DNA from: Actinomadura atramentaria DSM 43919
GTDB taxonomy: Bacteria; Actinomycetota; Actinomycetes; Streptosporangiales; Streptosporangiaceae
DNA: 64,000 nt
Direction of reading: 5' to 3'
NCBI RefSeq assembly: GCF_000381885.1
Contig: NZ_KB907208.1
Coordinates: 310,001 to 374,000 of the forward strand
Numbering within the stretch: position 1 is the stretch's first letter; every line of letters starts with the position of its first letter. The notes below the pieces were generated by a model. That model saw only the letters and a program-made list of their open reading frames with translations, did not search any database and was not told where the DNA came from. Of the stretch, positions 63,561 to 64,000 are shown piece after piece. A program made the position numbers and the translations under genes.

Positions 63561-64000
63561 ATGACTCTGATGCCTTCTGCACCGACACGCGATGCGGTCG
63601 ACCTGCGGTCCCAGCCTGTGGAAGAAGTGCTGGCCCGGGTGGAGCGGTCCCTTGGTGTGCGTCTTGTTCGAGACGGGCTGGTGCCCAAGCGCCGCACGCT
63701 CGGTGCGCGCACGGATCGTGAGACGTGGGTGCGGGTCGAGAGACGTCCGATGGCGCGCATCCGCGCCGAAGGGCAGGGGTGGAACGGCGTCGAGTGCGCG
63801 GCGCTCCTGCGCGGCGTGGCGAAGCCGGACTGGTGGGGCGGCGTCGCGTGGACGGACCCGGCGGGCCGTGCGATGTGGCGCGCGGACGAGACGAGCCTGC
63901 TCCCGGCCGCCCCGGTGAAACCGGCCGGGATCGTGACCGCTGATCCGAGGCTGCCGGACGAGTGGTGGTCGGCGCTGAACTCCTCACTGGACGCGCTGGG
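63561..64000 (+). CDS. Uncharacterised protein, 3' end beyond window
   Basis: Open from ATG 63561 (or ATG 63570) to the window edge, at least 146 codons, starting eight bases after copy 6 of DUF397. The sequence contains VEEVLARVERSLGVRLVRDGL, RTDRETWVRVERRP, WNGVECAALLRGVAKPDWWGG and PDEWWSALNSSLDAL, with many Trp. This reads like a real protein and may be the N-terminal part of a phosphotransferase-type enzyme, but I cannot name the family. Probably the last gene of the XRE/DUF397 operon. Confidence 0.6.
   Translation, partial: MTLMPSAPTRDAVDLRSQPVEEVLARVERSLGVRLVRDGLVPKRRTLGARTDRETWVRVERRPMARIRAEGQGWNGVECAALLRGVAKPDWWGGVAWTDPAGRAMWRADETSLLPAAPVKPAGIVTADPRLPDEWWSALNSSLDAL

Overview
The window looks like a chromosomal piece of a very GC-rich actinomycete. 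Third codon positions are almost all G or C, GTG and TTG starts are common, and ATGA/GTGA gene overlaps are frequent. Several families are typical of actinobacteria: an XRE/DUF5753 regulator with DUF397 partners, NrtL, ECF41, FxLD lanthipeptides and a Rho with an Arg/Gly-rich insertion. The overall set fits Thermomonosporaceae or Streptosporangiales (for example Actinomadura). That placement is inference; no rRNA is present to confirm it.

Left part (1-14.9 kb). A truncated gene joins an AfsR/SARP-like DNA-binding/BTAD region to a SAM methyltransferase domain. A Ser/Thr kinase with an apparent secreted C-terminal sensor follows. Next is a large divergent GTPase locus. Leftward run a vWA-like protein, a P-loop GTPase and two membrane-anchored paralogues that I read as GTPase-associated protein 1 (GAP1) family. 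Rightward run a four-helix membrane/coiled-coil DUF4407 protein and a Ser/Thr kinase fused to MgtE_N/FliG-like helical repeats. I read this as a membrane-tethered, kinase-controlled NTPase signalling or conflict system.

14.9-31.6 kb. Present are a zinc alcohol dehydrogenase, an ECF41 sigma factor divergent from a hemerythrin-MFS pair, and a five-gene leftward operon (SWIM protein, uncharacterised protein, vWA protein, MoxR ATPase, DUF5682 protein). That operon resembles the E. coli yehLMPQ group and chains its genes through start/stop overlaps. Two small membrane paralogues, an HD hydrolase, a TetR/carotenoid-oxygenase pair with tandem operators, an alpha/beta hydrolase with unusual codon use, and a DinB-like protein follow.

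31.8-40.3 kb is a class I lanthipeptide cluster of the FxLD type. It holds a 62-residue precursor, a LanB glutamylation protein, LanC, a fusion of the LanB elimination domain with a PIMT-like O-methyltransferase, a helical-repeat protein, and a divergent XRE regulator with a downstream Nudix hydrolase. No leader protease or exporter is visible.

40.4-50.2 kb carries accessory functions: phytase-like secreted esterase, small secreted protein, DMT permease, P450, kinase-TPR protein, MerR, MFS/TetR pair and SulP transporter.

50.6-59.1 kb is core metabolism: tRNA-Arg(CCG), a lone receiver protein, nrtL, then lysA-hom-thrC-thrB and rho. The biosynthetic genes are translationally coupled and make lysine and threonine from the aspartate pathway.

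59.1-64 kb. A small CxxC protein is followed by a non-coding 25-bp minisatellite, a small conserved protein, an XRE/DUF5753 regulator, and six tandem DUF397 genes that alternate between two types, as if a two-gene unit had been triplicated. A partial gene runs off the right edge.
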